Shown: piece after piece, positions 35,644 through 45,769 of the stretch | Position numbering within the stretch: position 1 is the first letter of the stretch | How the letters are laid out: the number at the start of each line of letters is the position of its first letter | Assembly: GCF_013365535.1 (NCBI RefSeq) | Contig: NZ_CP053590.1 | Coordinates: 2,098,501 to 2,162,500, forward strand | DNA: 64,000 nucleotides | Reading direction: 5' to 3' | Source of the DNA: Aquimarina sp. TRL1 | GTDB taxonomy: Bacteria > Bacteroidota > Bacteroidia > Flavobacteriales > Flavobacteriaceae | Position numbers and translations under genes: made by a program | Notes under the pieces: model-generated | Seen by the model: the letters and a program-made list of their open reading frames with translations, nothing else | Database searches by the model: none | What the model was told of the DNA's origin: nothing

Positions 35644-36459
35644 TTAATTTGCATTGTGGATGTGGACATCTCTTTGTGGATAAGGAATACTAATTCCAGC
35701 AGCATCCAATGCAGTTTTACAGTCTTCTAATGTTTCAAAATAAACATCCCAATAATTTACTACATCCGCATAAGGTCTCACAACCAGATTGATTGCATTA
35801 TCTCCTAGTTCACTAACGGCAACAGTAGGAGCAGGATCTTTTAATACTTTAGGAGAGTCTGTAAGTACTTTCATAATGACATCTTTTGCTTTTTTAATAT
35901 CGTCATTATATCCGATTCCGATATTCAAATCTACACGGAGCTTTCCTTCTGATGTGTAGTTGATAATGTTTCCGTTTGATAATGTTCCATTAGGAATGAT
36001 TGCTTCCTTATTTTCGGGAGTAAGTAGTTTTGTTGTAAAAATTTCAATTTCTTTTACAACTCCTGTAACTCCTTGCGCTTCGATAAGATCTCCAATTTTA
36101 AAAGGTTTGAAAACCATGATCAATACGCCTCCGGCGAAGTTTGCTAAGGACCCTTGTAGCGCCATTCCGATAGCTAAACCTGCAGCAGCTAGAATCGCGG
36201 CAAAAGAAGTGGTTTCAACTCCTACAGTTCCCAGTACAGCTAGAATAAGTACAATTTTAAGTACCCAACCCAATAGGTTTGTTAAGAACTTTTGTAAGCT
36301 TTCATCATAATTTCTTTTGGACATAACCATGGCAGTGGTACCAAGTATCCTTTTTATGATCCAGGATCCTATGATCCAAATGAATATGGCTCCTATAACT
36401 TTTGGACCGAAATTCATAATGAATTCTATTCCTTTATCTAACCATTTTTCAGCATCCAT
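35644..36459 (-). CDS. Small-conductance mechanosensitive ion channel (MscS family)
   Basis: A 271-residue membrane channel. There are three hydrophobic N-terminal segments. The pore-lining helix region is rich in Ala and Gly (FAAILAAAGLAIGMALQGSLANFAGGV), followed by the MscS beta-domain motif FKIGDLIEAQGVTGVVKEIEIFTTKL and PNGTLSNGNIINYT. MscS channels open under membrane tension to release solutes during hypo-osmotic shock. I start at ATG 36459 (MDAEKWLDKGIEF); an upstream TTG at 36501 would add 14 polar residues. It is a single gene with its own terminator. Confidence 0.88.
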   Translation of the reverse strand: MDAEKWLDKGIEFIMNFGPKVIGAIFIWIIGSWIIKRILGTTAMVMSKRNYDESLQKFLTNLLGWVLKIVLILAVLGTVGVETTSFAAILAAAGLAIGMALQGSLANFAGGVLIMVFKPFKIGDLIEAQGVTGVVKEIEIFTTKLLTPENKEAIIPNGTLSNGNIINYTSEGKLRVDLNIGIGYNDDIKKAKDVIMKVLTDSPKVLKDPAPTVAVSELGDNAINLVVRPYADVVNYWDVYFETLEDCKTALDAAGISIPYPQRDVHIHNAN

Positions 36460-36683
36460 GTATTTTATTTTTTTAGGTATTAATGTATTTTCTGGAGCCA
36501 AAATAAAGGAATCCGTAGCTAATAAATGATAAGAAAGGAAAATGATTTTGTTATAAAATCGATAAATGACATATGAGATCCTATAAAGTGCATAAAAAGG
36601 GATGTTAAAAAAAGCGCATTCTTTGGTGCTTTAGCTTTTGTTTTTTTAATTGTACTTTTAGCGCCACCTCAAAACTTTAAAAC

Positions 36684-37268
36684 ATGTCAGATTTTTGGCT
36701 TTACCTAAAACTAGGTTTTTATCACGTACTTGATTGGAATGCTTATGACCATATTCTATTCCTTATTGTATTAACAGTTGCATATACATTTTCTAACTGG
36801 AAAAAAGTATTGTTATTAGTCACCCTTTTTACCTTGGGGCATACCATGTCGTTATTTCTTTCGGTGTATGGAGTGGTTCGAGTCAATGCTAGTCTCGTCG
36901 AATTTTTAATTCCAATAACTATATTTTTTGCCGCACTGTTTAATGTTTTTACGGCAAGTAATTCCAATAAATATGAGAAAGTAGGAGTTCTGTATGCAAC
37001 TACAGTGTTTTTCGGTATTATTCACGGACTGGGGTTTTCTAATTATTTTAATGTGATTAGTAGTAATGTTAGTAGTAAGACATTACCGTTGATTGAATTT
37101 GCGCTAGGTGTGGAGTTAGCCCAGATAGTAGTTGTTTTTATAGTACTTTTATTGAGTTTTATAATCCAGACTGTTTTTAGATTTTCAAAGAGAGACTGGA
37201 TTCTTGTGATATCTTCAATCGTAATAGGAATGGTGATTCCTATGATTATTTCCAATAAAATATGGTAA
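36684..37268 (+). CDS. HupE/UreJ-like membrane protein
   Basis: A 194-residue membrane protein with about six hydrophobic segments. It has the HupE/UreJ-type motifs GFYHVLDWNAYDHILFL near the start, LGHTMSLFLS in the middle and FGIIHGLGFSNYF later; the conserved His and Asp residues lie in or next to the membrane. Relatives are thought to be nickel or cobalt permeases or accessory factors of hydrogenase and urease clusters. No such cluster is present here, so the substrate is unknown. This short form is common in flavobacteria as far as I recall. Confidence 0.72.
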   Translation: MSDFWLYLKLGFYHVLDWNAYDHILFLIVLTVAYTFSNWKKVLLLVTLFTLGHTMSLFLSVYGVVRVNASLVEFLIPITIFFAALFNVFTASNSNKYEKVGVLYATTVFFGIIHGLGFSNYFNVISSNVSSKTLPLIEFALGVELAQIVVVFIVLLLSFIIQTVFRFSKRDWILVISSIVIGMVIPMIISNKIW

Positions 37269-37351
37269 TTTACAGTTTGTTAAGGTTGTATTTGACACAT
37301 AGTCATAATATCTTCGTATTTTAATTATTAACCTTAGAGGAGAAAAGACGT

Positions 37352-37783
37352 ATGTCAAATAATAAACAGCTCAAGTATGATAAGGCATATCTGAGAATTG
37401 CCAGAGAATGGGGGAAACTTTCTCATTGCTCCCGAAAAAAAGTAGGAGCAGTCATAGTAAAAGATCGTATGATTATATCTGATGGATTTAATGGGACACC
37501 TACAGGTTTTGAAAACCCTTGTGAAGATGAAGAAGGGTATACCAAATGGTATGTGTTGCATGCAGAAGCAAATGCAATTTTAAAAGTGGCTTCGTCTACA
37601 CAATCATGCAAAGGAGCAACGCTGTATATTACTTTATCTCCTTGTAAAGAATGTAGTAAGCTGATCCACCAGGCAGGAATAGAACGGGTGGTGTATCAGT
37701 CGGACTATAAAGATAATTCAGGGTTGAAATTTTTGGAGAAAGCAGGAGTAGTTATAGAACAAATAAAAGAGTTAGAGGATTAA
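37352..37783 (+). CDS. dCMP/deoxycytidylate deaminase family protein
   Basis: A 143-residue zinc-dependent deaminase. The zinc ligands and catalytic Glu are visible as HAEAN (His70, Glu72) and PCKEC (Cys98, Cys101). The length and the extended GFNGTPTGFENPCEDE loop fit dCMP deaminase, which makes dUMP for thymidylate synthesis. A good ribosome site, GAGGAGAA, lies just before the start, which is unusual for this genome. The S41 protease gene begins directly after its stop. Genes for ribonucleotide reductase and dNTPase lie within 10 kb, so several dNTP-pool enzymes cluster loosely here. Confidence 0.87.
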   Translation: MSNNKQLKYDKAYLRIAREWGKLSHCSRKKVGAVIVKDRMIISDGFNGTPTGFENPCEDEEGYTKWYVLHAEANAILKVASSTQSCKGATLYITLSPCKECSKLIHQAGIERVVYQSDYKDNSGLKFLEKAGVVIEQIKELED

Positions 37784-39367
37784 ATGGGATATTCAAAAAA
37801 ATATACGCCATTACTTATAGGGGTAGCTATGGGAGTTGGTGTTTTTCTCGGAAGTAAGTTGGATTTTAGAGCTTCCTCTTCCAGACTTTTTTCTTATAAC
37901 CCTAAAAAAGAAAAACTAAACAGGCTTATTGATTACATTGACTATGAGTATGTAGATGAGATTAATACGGATAGTATTGTAGAAGTTACGGTTAATAGGA
38001 TTCTGGAGAATTTGGATCCACATTCTGTCTATATCCCCTCAGAAGAATTAGAAGGAATTACTGAGAACATGCAAGGAGATTTTATAGGAATTGGAGTGAG
38101 TTATTATTCTTATAAAGATACTATTTCGGTAATCAATACGATTAAAGGTGGTCCCAGTGAAAAATCTGGGATAAAGGCAGGGGATCGTATATTAATGGCA
38201 GGACAAGATACCTTATATGGAGAGCGTTTGGTGCGAGATAAATTGGCAGATAAACTCAAAGGGGAGCTGAACAGTCAGGTACAGTTAAAGGTTTACAGAA
38301 GGGGAACAGGGATTTTTGATGTAGTGGTAAAAAGGGGAAGAGTTCCTATACAAAGTGTAGATGCTTTTTATATGGTTGATGAAAATGTGGGGTATATAAA
38401 AATTAACAGGTTCGCAGAAACTACTTATAAGGAATTTAAAGAAGCATTGAAGGAGCTTCAAAAAAATAATATGAAAGAGCTCATCCTGGACCTTAGAGAT
38501 AATGGAGGAGGTTTTATTGCTCCTGCCCTGAAAATTGCTGATGAATTTCTGGTTGATGAGACCTTGATGATGTTTACAAAAAATAAAAAAGGAGCAATTG
38601 ATAATAGTTATGCAACTGATGAAGGGGATTTTGAAACAGGAGGGATTTATATTTTGCTCAATGAAAATTCTGCTTCAGCCAGTGAGATTTTAGCAGGTGC
38701 TTTACAGGATAATGATCGAGGGGTTATCGTAGGGAGAAGGTCTTATGGCAAAGGACTAGTACAGCGAGAAATGGCATTGGGAGATGGAAGTGCAGTGCGA
38801 TTGACCATATCAAGATATTATACTCCTACAGGAAGGTCTATACAAAAACCATATAAAAACGGAAATGAAGCTTATTTCAAGGAATATATGGAACGGTATA
38901 AGAATGGGGAATTACAACATGCGGATAGTATCCAGGTAGCTGATTCTTTACGATTTAGGACACCAGGGGGGAAAATTGTATATGGAGGAGGAGGGATTAT
39001 TCCTGATGTCTTTGTTAGTAAGGATACCACCAGAGTAGGAGAAACATTGGAATATATGCTTCGGTCTGGATATATCGCTAGATATGTTTTTGAAGAGTTG
39101 GATAAAAAAAGAGCTTATTACAATAGTCTTTCGAAAGAAAATTTTACAAAAGAATTTGTCGTAGATAATTCATTTGTCGATCATTTCTTGTCGTACACCG
39201 AAAAAAAAGGAGTAGAATTGAACCTTGTAGGGTATAGAGACCAATTAAAGAAGTATCTTAGAGCTATAATAGCAGAACAGTTGTTTGATAAAAATGTATT
39301 TGAAGAGATCCTTAACCAGGATGATAAAATGATTAATAAGGTGTTGGAATTAAGTAAAAAAGAATAA
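37784..39367 (+). CDS. S41-family C-terminal processing protease with PDZ domain
   Basis: A 527-residue exported protease. An N-terminal hydrophobic signal or anchor (about 8-23) is followed by a PDZ domain (about 90-180) with VSYYSYKDTISVINTIKGGPSEKSGIKAGD. The S41 catalytic core (about 195-400) has LDLRDNGGGF, the nucleophile region NENSASASE (Ser298) and the general base Lys323 in SYGKGLVQ. CtpA-type proteases trim or degrade periplasmic proteins. The start codon directly follows the dCMP deaminase stop, so the two are co-transcribed. Confidence 0.9.
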   Translation: MGYSKKYTPLLIGVAMGVGVFLGSKLDFRASSSRLFSYNPKKEKLNRLIDYIDYEYVDEINTDSIVEVTVNRILENLDPHSVYIPSEELEGITENMQGDFIGIGVSYYSYKDTISVINTIKGGPSEKSGIKAGDRILMAGQDTLYGERLVRDKLADKLKGELNSQVQLKVYRRGTGIFDVVVKRGRVPIQSVDAFYMVDENVGYIKINRFAETTYKEFKEALKELQKNNMKELILDLRDNGGGFIAPALKIADEFLVDETLMMFTKNKKGAIDNSYATDEGDFETGGIYILLNENSASASEILAGALQDNDRGVIVGRRSYGKGLVQREMALGDGSAVRLTISRYYTPTGRSIQKPYKNGNEAYFKEYMERYKNGELQHADSIQVADSLRFRTPGGKIVYGGGGIIPDVFVSKDTTRVGETLEYMLRSGYIARYVFEELDKKRAYYNSLSKENFTKEFVVDNSFVDHFLSYTEKKGVELNLVGYRDQLKKYLRAIIAEQLFDKNVFEEILNQDDKMINKVLELSKKE

Positions 39368-39383
39368 AAACAAATAATAAAGT

Positions 39384-39689
39384 ATGTCAGGATTCGAAGG
39401 TTATTTAGAAGTAGTAGCATTGTGTTCCCCTCTTTTATTCTTCGTGATGGCGGTTGCTTTTAGGTTGTTGGATAACAGTGCTTCTATCTTTTTAAAACAC
39501 GATATCCTAGTAACCTCTTCTTATGTCTCCGGTGAAGTCATAAAAAAATGTATTGATGATACTGAGGATCAAAAACTAAAAAAAATGTTGGGGAAAGCAC
39601 TTATGTTTAGAAGATTACATAATTTTTTTATGATTCTCGTATTAGTGTCAATTCCCCCGGTAGTTATAGCTTACTTTTTAGCTTTTTGA
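39384..39689 (+). CDS. Small two-helix membrane protein of unknown function
   Basis: A 101-residue protein with hydrophobic segments at about 8-27 (VVALCSPLLFFVMAVAFRLL) and 80-101 (FFMILVLVSIPPVVIAYFLAF) and a charged middle (CIDDTEDQKLKKMLGKALMFRRLHN). No family is recognised. It begins 16 bases after the protease stop, so it probably belongs to the same transcript as the deaminase and S41 protease. It faces a convergent small membrane-protein gene 12 bases on. Confidence 0.55.
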   Translation: MSGFEGYLEVVALCSPLLFFVMAVAFRLLDNSASIFLKHDILVTSSYVSGEVIKKCIDDTEDQKLKKMLGKALMFRRLHNFFMILVLVSIPPVVIAYFLAF

Positions 39690-39701
39690 TAGTTCTCTGC
39701 T

Positions 39702-39896
39702 TTATTTTGCTTTTTCTTGCACGGCTCTCGATATAAGAAGGATTACCATTAATAAGATAGCACAGGCAGAAGCTAAAATCCCGATAACAGCCGTTTTGCT
39801 ATCCCCGGAAAAAAGATTGTCAAAATCAAGCATCGTTGTATTGTATATCAATAAACCAGCTGCCAGAGTGATAAGTAAATAGATAAAATATTTCAT
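39702..39896 (-). CDS. Small membrane protein of unknown function
   Basis: A 64-residue protein with two hydrophobic segments (1-20 and about 36-58) separated by the polar stretch MLDFDNLFSGDSKTAV, and a short charged tail. The start KYFIYLLITLAAGLLIYN and compact layout suggest a real two-pass protein. No family is recognised. It is read leftward, downstream of and in line with the MarC-family gene. Confidence 0.5.
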   Translation of the reverse strand: MKYFIYLLITLAAGLLIYNTTMLDFDNLFSGDSKTAVIGILASACAILLMVILLISRAVQEKAK

Positions 39897-39966
39897 ATGT
39901 TGTTATAATACTGTGGTTTTTATTGTTGACTGAAAATGGTTTTCATTTTCAAGAACTAAGTGTGTT

Positions 39967-40578
39967 TTATAAGAATAATCCTTTAATATTAGCAGCAAAT
40001 AATTTCACAGCAATTGCTAGAAGGATAACACCAAATATTTTTCTGATAACGTTAATTCCCTGTTTACCCAGAAAACGTTCTATAATCCCTGAAGATTTTA
40101 GTACCACGTATACAAAAATGATATTGATCAGTATCGCGATTACAATATTAATAGGAAAAAACTCTGCGCGTAATGAAAGCAATGTCGTCATGGTTCCTGC
40201 TCCTGCGATTAACGGGAAAGCTAAGGGAACAACCGCAGCAGTTTCCGGTTCATCATCTTTGTATAGTTGTATTCCGAGGATCATTTCGATCGCTAAGAAA
40301 AAGATGATAAATGAACCAGCAACAGCAAAAGAATTGACATCAATACCTATGAGGGTTAAAATTTCTTTTCCCAGGAATAGGAAAACAATCATTAGTAAAG
40401 CAGCAACAATAGAAGCTTTTTCGCTTTGTATATGTCCTACTTTTTTACGTAAATCCAAGATAATCGGAATGCTTCCAATAATATCTATTACAGCAAATAA
40501 TACCATACTGGCGGTAATTATTTCTTTAAAATCAATTCTTGTGAATGCTGAAAATATTTCTCTTAGTTCCATATTCAT
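39967..40578 (-). CDS. MarC-family integral membrane protein
   Basis: A 203-residue membrane protein with about six hydrophobic segments. Features of the MarC/UPF0056 family are LFAVIDIIGSIPIILDLRKK in the first part, FLAIEMILGIQLYKDDEPE in the middle, and PLAFPLIAGAGTMTTLLSL, the family's most conserved stretch. The physiological role of MarC proteins is not settled; an early link to antibiotic resistance was withdrawn. It appears to be transcribed with the 64-residue membrane protein that follows on the same strand. Confidence 0.88.
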   Translation of the reverse strand: MNMELREIFSAFTRIDFKEIITASMVLFAVIDIIGSIPIILDLRKKVGHIQSEKASIVAALLMIVFLFLGKEILTLIGIDVNSFAVAGSFIIFFLAIEMILGIQLYKDDEPETAAVVPLAFPLIAGAGTMTTLLSLRAEFFPINIVIAILINIIFVYVVLKSSGIIERFLGKQGINVIRKIFGVILLAIAVKLFAANIKGLFL

Positions 40579-40682
40579 GATATTACGTTTTAGTGAAACA
40601 AATATAGTAGAATCCTTTCGTGCCGATATGTAAATGTATAATAAAAAGAAAAATAAACTTTATTTTTTGATGCTTTTAGAAG

Positions 40683-40690
40683 TATCTTTG
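40683..40690 (+). promoter_or_regulatory. -7 box TATCTTTG just before the DUF3109 gene
   Basis: TATCTTTG matches the Bacteroidetes -7 consensus TAnnTTTG. It ends only 4 bases before the ATG at 40695. If used, transcription would start at or next to the start codon and the mRNA would be leaderless. A good -33 TTTG at the right spacing is not evident (the nearest TTTG is 13 bases upstream). Confidence 0.5.
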
Positions 40691-40694
40691 CCGC

Positions 40695-41261
40695 ATGTTT
40701 CAGTTAGGAAAGACCATTGTTTCGGAGGATATTATCCAAAAAGACTTCGTTTGTAATCTATCAGCTTGTAAAGGGACTTGCTGTATAGATGGAGATGCAG
40801 GTGCTCCTTTAGAATCTACAGAAGTAGATCGTTTAAAAGAAGTGTACCCATTCGTGAAACCATACCTGAGAGAAGAAGCAATTAAAGCGATAGAGGTGCA
40901 GGGAACCCATATAGAAACGGAAGAAGGAGAGCTAGAAACTCCTCTGATTAATGGAGCAGATTGTGTATATGTTATTTTTGATGATAAAGGAATGGCATTA
41001 TGTGCGATAGAAGAAGCTTATAATCGAGGAGATATTCAGTGGAAAAAGCCAATTTCATGCCATATGTATCCTGTTAGAGTTCAGGAATATACAGAATTTG
41101 CTGCAGTAAATTATCACAAATGGGAAATATGTGATGATGCCTGTACATTAGGGAAAGAACTTCAGGTTCCAGTCTATAAATTTGTAAAAGAGGCACTTAT
41201 CAGGAAATTTGGTCAGGACTGGTATCAAGAACTGGAAAAAGTAGCGAAAAACTTTGAATAA
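40695..41261 (+). CDS. DUF3109 family cysteine-rich protein
   Basis: A 188-residue soluble protein with a conserved Cys pattern: VCNLSACKGTCCIDGDAGAP (Cys21, 25, 29, 30 region), then CVYV, MALCAIEEAY, ISCHMYPVR and ICDDACTLG. This matches DUF3109, widespread in Bacteroidetes and related to the YkgJ-type putative zinc or iron-sulfur cluster proteins. The many conserved Cys suggest metal binding; the function is not known. It is a single gene with a promoter box immediately in front and a long intergenic region behind. Confidence 0.85.
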   Translation: MFQLGKTIVSEDIIQKDFVCNLSACKGTCCIDGDAGAPLESTEVDRLKEVYPFVKPYLREEAIKAIEVQGTHIETEEGELETPLINGADCVYVIFDDKGMALCAIEEAYNRGDIQWKKPISCHMYPVRVQEYTEFAAVNYHKWEICDDACTLGKELQVPVYKFVKEALIRKFGQDWYQELEKVAKNFE

Positions 41262-41897
41262 AAACAGTATTACTCAACTATTTGTTTCTCTTTATTTTTA
41301 CAACCAACTAATTTTCGATAAGAGAGTTTTCTGGTTATGTACTATCAAGGCTGTTTCTCGTGTCTAAATCTGATGCGAAATATCAATGATTATAGGTTTT
41401 AATGCATTATATTTTTGTTGTGATGAACTTGTAAAAAAAACAATTGATGTTATAGTGTGTTTTTTTTGTAATCATTGCTGTTGATTTGGTAAGGATAAAC
41501 ACTTTTTTTTATGGCGTTTTGCTTTTTTATGAAAAAAAATGAGGTTTTTTTATCGATAAAAACCACTTTTTCAACACTACGGTTTACCCGTAATTTATGT
41601 TTTTTTAATAAATTGAAAAAACCACTAAAAAAGAGCGCTGAACTAGTGAAAAACATAAGGTTTTGAGTATTATGAATATAGCTATTTGTCTTAAGGGTTA
41701 AAAATTTAATATACTGATAAACAGTATATTGGCTATGTGTCTTTTTGACTGTTTGTTTTTGTAAGAACTTCCCTCGTGTTGAAAACTTTGTTGAAAACGT
41801 TTATGGGTTTTTGCTGGATTTTTTCTCACAATTTTTGATCTTTGTTTTATCCTAATAGCAATAGAATTTTACAACAATTACAATTAAAAAAAGGTAG
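41262..41897 (+). promoter_or_regulatory. 636-base leader region upstream of nrdB
   Basis: AT-rich, with no convincing gene (a 68-codon Lys- and Phe-rich antisense frame at 41450-41656 looks like noise). Three copies of the 9-mer TGTTGAAAA are present: 41777-41785, 41789-41797, and inverted at 41568-41576. A perfect 9-bp inverted repeat, AATATACTG and CAGTATATT, lies at 41708-41730. These are likely control elements of ribonucleotide reductase expression; the 9-mers recall DnaA boxes but differ from the standard TTATCCACA. Confidence 0.5.
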
Positions 41898-42875
41898 ATG
41901 AGTGTCGTAGAGCCAATCTTACAAGAAAACAAAGATAGATTTGTTATTTTTCCGATACAGCACCATGATATATGGGAGTGGTATAAAAAATCAGAAGCAA
42001 GTTTCTGGACGGCAGAAGAAATTGATTTGCATCAGGATATTACGGATTGGACGACAAAGCTGACTGATGATGAGCGATATTTTATTAAGCATATTCTGGC
42101 TTTCTTTGCAGCTTCTGATGGAATTGTAAATGAAAATCTGGCAGAAAACTTTGTTAGTGAAGTGCAGTATACTGAAGCCAAGTTTTTTTATGGGTTTCAG
42201 ATAATGATGGAAAATATTCACTCCGAAACATATTCATTGTTGATAGATACATATGTGAAGGATGAAAAAGAAAAAGATATACTCTTTAAAGCAATCGATA
42301 ATTTCCCAGCTATTAGAAAAAAGGCGGATTGGGCATTAAACTGGATAGAGTCAGATTCTTTTGCAGAACGCTTAATAGCATTCGCAGCTGTTGAAGGGAT
42401 TTTCTTCTCAGGGGCGTTTTGTTCTATATTCTGGCTTAAGAAACGAGGACTGATGCCAGGGCTAACGTTTTCTAATGAGTTAATATCCAGAGATGAAGGA
42501 GTGCATTGTGATTTTGCAGTGCATTTGCATAATAATCACTTGATCAATAAAGTGCCTAAGGAAAAAATAAGAGAAATACTTGTTGATGCTTTAGATATAG
42601 AAAGGGAATTTATTACAGAATCACTTCCGGTAAGTCTGATCGGAATGAATGGTAAACTGATGACACAGTATTTAGAGTTTGTAACTGATAGACTTTTGGT
42701 AGAATTAGGTTGCGAAAAAGAATACGGGGTGTCGAATCCATTTGATTTTATGGATATGATTTCTCTTCAGGGAAAAACCAACTTTTTTGAGAAGAGAGTT
42801 TCTGAATATCAAAAAGCAGGAGTTCTAAATAAAGAATCCGGAGAAGATAAAATTAGTTTTGATGCAGATTTTTAA
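41898..42875 (+). CDS. nrdB: Ribonucleoside-diphosphate reductase small subunit
   Basis: A 325-residue class I R2 subunit that houses the diiron-tyrosyl radical. Metal ligands and radical residue are visible: Asp74 ([10 protein letters not shown]), then ENIHSETY with Glu105, His108 and Tyr112, and the second Glu/His set around [10 protein letters not shown]. It pairs with the nrdA product downstream to reduce NDPs to dNDPs. The gene order nrdB-nrdA with a 308-base gap is seen here. Start ATG 41898 follows AAAAAAAGGTAG. Confidence 0.94.
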   Translation: MSVVEPILQENKDRFVIFPIQHHDIWEWYKKSEASFWTAEEIDLHQDITDWTTKLTDDERYFIKHILAFFAASDGIVNENLAENFVSEVQYTEAKFFYGFQIMMENIHSETYSLLIDTYVKDEKEKDILFKAIDNFPAIRKKADWALNWIESDSFAERLIAFAAVEGIFFSGAFCSIFWLKKRGLMPGLTFSNELISRDEGVHCDFAVHLHNNHLINKVPKEKIREILVDALDIEREFITESLPVSLIGMNGKLMTQYLEFVTDRLLVELGCEKEYGVSNPFDFMDMISLQGKTNFFEKRVSEYQKAGVLNKESGEDKISFDADF

Positions 42876-43183
42876 TAAAAATCACTTCGCATTAATATAA
42901 AGAATATTCATTCTGAGCTGATCCGACTAACTACTTCCGTTGAATAGGTTAGCTCAGTTTGATGTTATAGCAGTGTTTGTATAAACACAATTTTAAGGGT
43001 AAAAGTCAACGAAATAAAGAAAAAATAGTAGGATATTTTTTGATTTCATAAAAATCAAAAAGGACTTTGTATTGCTTTATGTAAAAACAGTTAATTGTAG
43101 TTGTTTGGAAATAAAGCCTTTACGGAGAAGGGTAAAATATAGTAGGATTTCTTCAGTAGGAAGAAGAATTAAAAAAGTAGCGT
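42876..43183 (+). other. Spacer between nrdB and nrdA with hairpins
   Basis: A 308-base spacer without a gene. CTGAGCT (42913-42919) can pair with AGCTCAG (42951-42957), a weak hairpin after nrdB. TTTTTGATTT (43037-43046) and AAATCAAAAA (43052-43061) form a perfect 10-bp AT-rich stem with a 5-base loop. The spacer may hold a separate nrdA promoter or an attenuator that balances the two subunits. Confidence 0.45.
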
Positions 43184-45643
43184 ATGTATGTAGTAAAAAG
43201 AGATGGGAGAAAAGAGCCCATAATGTTTGATAAAATTACCGCAAGGGTAAGAAAACTTTGTTATAGTCTTAATCCGTTAGTGGATCCGGTTAAGGTGGCG
43301 ATGAGAGTGATAGAGGGGTTGTATGATGGTGTTACCACTAGTGAATTGGATAATTTAGCTGCAGAAATAGCAGCAACCATGACCACAACACATCCGGATT
43401 ATGCAAAATTAGCGGCTCGTATCTCTGTTTCTAACTTACATAAAAATACCAAAAAAACATTCTCGGATGTAGTGACAGATTTATATGAATATGTAAACCC
43501 GAGAACCGGAAAAGAAGCACCTTTAATTGCGGATGATGTATATGAGGTTATCATGGCAAATAAAGAAAAGCTTGACTCTACTATTATCTATAATAGAGAT
43601 TTTGGGTATGATTATTTTGGTTTTAAAACCTTAGAGAGGTCATATCTGTTGAAAATTAATGGTAAAATAGCAGAAAGACCTCAACACATGTTGATGAGGG
43701 TTTCTATCGGAATTCATTTAGGAGACCTGGATGCGGCGATAGAAACTTATGAGTTGATGTCTAAGAAATATTTTACACACGCTACTCCTACATTGTTCAA
43801 CGCAGGAACTCCTAAACCACAAATGTCATCGTGTTTTCTTTTGACGACAAAAGAAGATAGTATCGATGGAATATATGATACGCTAAAACAAACTGCTAAA
43901 ATTTCTCAGTCAGCAGGAGGAATCGGACTATCTATTCATAATATCCGTGCTACAGGATCCTATATTTCGGGAACAAATGGAACTTCAAACGGGATTGTTC
44001 CGATGCTTCGGGTGTTTAATGATACTGCTAGATATGTGGACCAAGGAGGAGGAAAGAGAAAAGGATCTTTTGCGATTTATGTCGAACCATGGCATGCGGA
44101 TATTTTTGACTTCCTGGATCTGAAAAAAAATCACGGAAAAGAAGAAATGAGGGCAAGAGACCTGTTCTATGCAATGTGGATTCCAGATTTGTTTATGAAA
44201 CGAGTACAGGATGATGCAGAATGGACGCTGATGTGCCCTAATGAATGTCCGGGCTTATTCGATCTTCATAGCGAAGAATTTGAAAAACAATATTTGGCAT
44301 ACGAAGAACAGGGGAAAGGAAGAAGAACGATTAAGGCTAGAGAACTGTGGGAGAAAATACTGGAATCTCAGATTGAAACTGGAACACCATATATGTTGTA
44401 TAAAGATGCAGCAAACCGCAAGTCCAATCAACAGAATCTGGGAACTATTCGCTCTTCTAATCTATGTACGGAAATTTTAGAATATACCAGCCCGGAAGAA
44501 ATTGCAGTATGTAATCTCGCCTCTATCGCATTACCAATGTTTGTGAAAGATGGGGCATTTGATCATCAAGAATTATTTAGAATTACCAAGAGGGTTACTA
44601 AAAACCTGAATAGAGTAATTGATAGAAATTATTACCCGGTAAAAGAAGCTGAAAATTCGAATGTTCGCCATCGACCTATCGGATTGGGAGTTCAGGGATT
44701 GGCAGATGCCTTTATTAAACTGAGATTACCATTTACCAGTGATGAGGCAAAGAAACTAAATCAGGAAATTTTTGAAACCTTATACTTTGCAGCTGTGACA
44801 GCCTCTATGGAAGAAGCTAAGGTTGACGGAGCATATCAGACCTATGAAGGATCACCAATCTCCAAAGGAGAATTTCAGCATAACCTATGGGGGATTAAAG
44901 ATGAAGAGTTAAGTGGACGATGGAATTGGGAAGAATTGCGTAAGGAAGTATTGGAGCATGGAGTGAGAAATTCATTGTTAGTAGCGCCAATGCCAACAGC
45001 CTCTACGTCTCAGATTTTAGGAAACAATGAAGCCTTTGAGCCTTATACAAGTAATATTTATACAAGACGGGTGCTCTCAGGAGAATTTATCGTAGTAAAT
45101 AAACATTTATTAGAAGATTTAGTAGCATTGAATTTGTGGAATGATGACCTGAAAGATGCTATTATGAGAGCAAACGGATCTGTTCAGAATATAGATGTTA
45201 TTCCGCAGGATATTAAAGAATTGTATAAGACTGTTTGGGAAATGAGTATGAAGGATATTATCGATATGTCCAGACATAGAGGGTACTTCATTGATCAGTC
45301 ACAATCTTTGAATCTGTTTATGGAGGGAGCTACAATGGCTAAATTAACATCAATGCATTTCTATGCATGGAAGAGCGGATTAAAAACAGGAATGTATTAC
45401 CTGCGAACAAAATCGGCAGTAGATGCAATTAAGTTTACCTTAAAAAGCAAGCCGAAAGAAGAGCCTACACAATCAGAAAAAGTAGCTGCAGCGGCTGCAC
45501 AGGTATTAGAAAAAGAAACAGCTAAAAAGGAACAGCCAGCAGTGGTGCCAGAAGGAACAGCATTAACACCAGAAGAACTACGAGCTATTATAGAGCAGTC
45601 AAAAGCTGCAGAAGGAGATGATTGTTTAATGTGTGGATCCTAA
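43184..45643 (+). CDS. nrdA: Ribonucleoside-diphosphate reductase large subunit
   Basis: An 819-residue class Ia R1 subunit. An N-terminal ATP-cone (about 1-90, [20 protein letters not shown]) gives allosteric activity control. The catalytic barrel includes SCFLL, SAGGIG, NLCTEI (with the active-site Cys), the dCxE region and [11 protein letters not shown]. The C-terminus ends CLMCGS (Cys814, Cys817), the redox pair that re-reduces the active site. An Ala- and Glu-rich linker (about 755-800) connects core and tail. It is the partner of nrdB upstream, and a strong terminator follows. Confidence 0.95.
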   Translation: MYVVKRDGRKEPIMFDKITARVRKLCYSLNPLVDPVKVAMRVIEGLYDGVTTSELDNLAAEIAATMTTTHPDYAKLAARISVSNLHKNTKKTFSDVVTDLYEYVNPRTGKEAPLIADDVYEVIMANKEKLDSTIIYNRDFGYDYFGFKTLERSYLLKINGKIAERPQHMLMRVSIGIHLGDLDAAIETYELMSKKYFTHATPTLFNAGTPKPQMSSCFLLTTKEDSIDGIYDTLKQTAKISQSAGGIGLSIHNIRATGSYISGTNGTSNGIVPMLRVFNDTARYVDQGGGKRKGSFAIYVEPWHADIFDFLDLKKNHGKEEMRARDLFYAMWIPDLFMKRVQDDAEWTLMCPNECPGLFDLHSEEFEKQYLAYEEQGKGRRTIKARELWEKILESQIETGTPYMLYKDAANRKSNQQNLGTIRSSNLCTEILEYTSPEEIAVCNLASIALPMFVKDGAFDHQELFRITKRVTKNLNRVIDRNYYPVKEAENSNVRHRPIGLGVQGLADAFIKLRLPFTSDEAKKLNQEIFETLYFAAVTASMEEAKVDGAYQTYEGSPISKGEFQHNLWGIKDEELSGRWNWEELRKEVLEHGVRNSLLVAPMPTASTSQILGNNEAFEPYTSNIYTRRVLSGEFIVVNKHLLEDLVALNLWNDDLKDAIMRANGSVQNIDVIPQDIKELYKTVWEMSMKDIIDMSRHRGYFIDQSQSLNLFMEGATMAKLTSMHFYAWKSGLKTGMYYLRTKSAVDAIKFTLKSKPKEEPTQSEKVAAAAAQVLEKETAKKEQPAVVPEGTALTPEELRAIIEQSKAAEGDDCLMCGS

Positions 45644-45708
45644 TATATTACGACAAATGTATTTTGTGAAGATTTCCTAATACGTTGGGAACCGATTTTT
45701 TAAATGAC

Positions 45709-45746
45709 AAAAAGGGAAGTTATCGCTAGAAAACTTCCCTTTTTTG
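45709..45746 (+). terminator. Intrinsic terminator after nrdA
   Basis: AAAAAGGGAAGTT (45709-45721) pairs with AACTTCCCTTTTT (45732-45744), a 13-bp stem with a 10-base loop running into a T-tract. A TATCTTCG box at 45747-45754, close to the -7 consensus, follows directly and may serve the dNTPase gene. Confidence 0.85.
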
Positions 45747-45769
45747 TATCTTCGAATTTTTGAAAAATT

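Noticed and set aside
39923..40633. A 236-codon frame antisense to the MarC-family gene
   Set aside because: It covers the real gene in the opposite direction; the composition is that of an antisense shadow.
41450..41656. A 68-codon frame upstream of nrdB
   Set aside because: Rich in Lys and Phe from AT-rich DNA, with no family resemblance; treated as noise.
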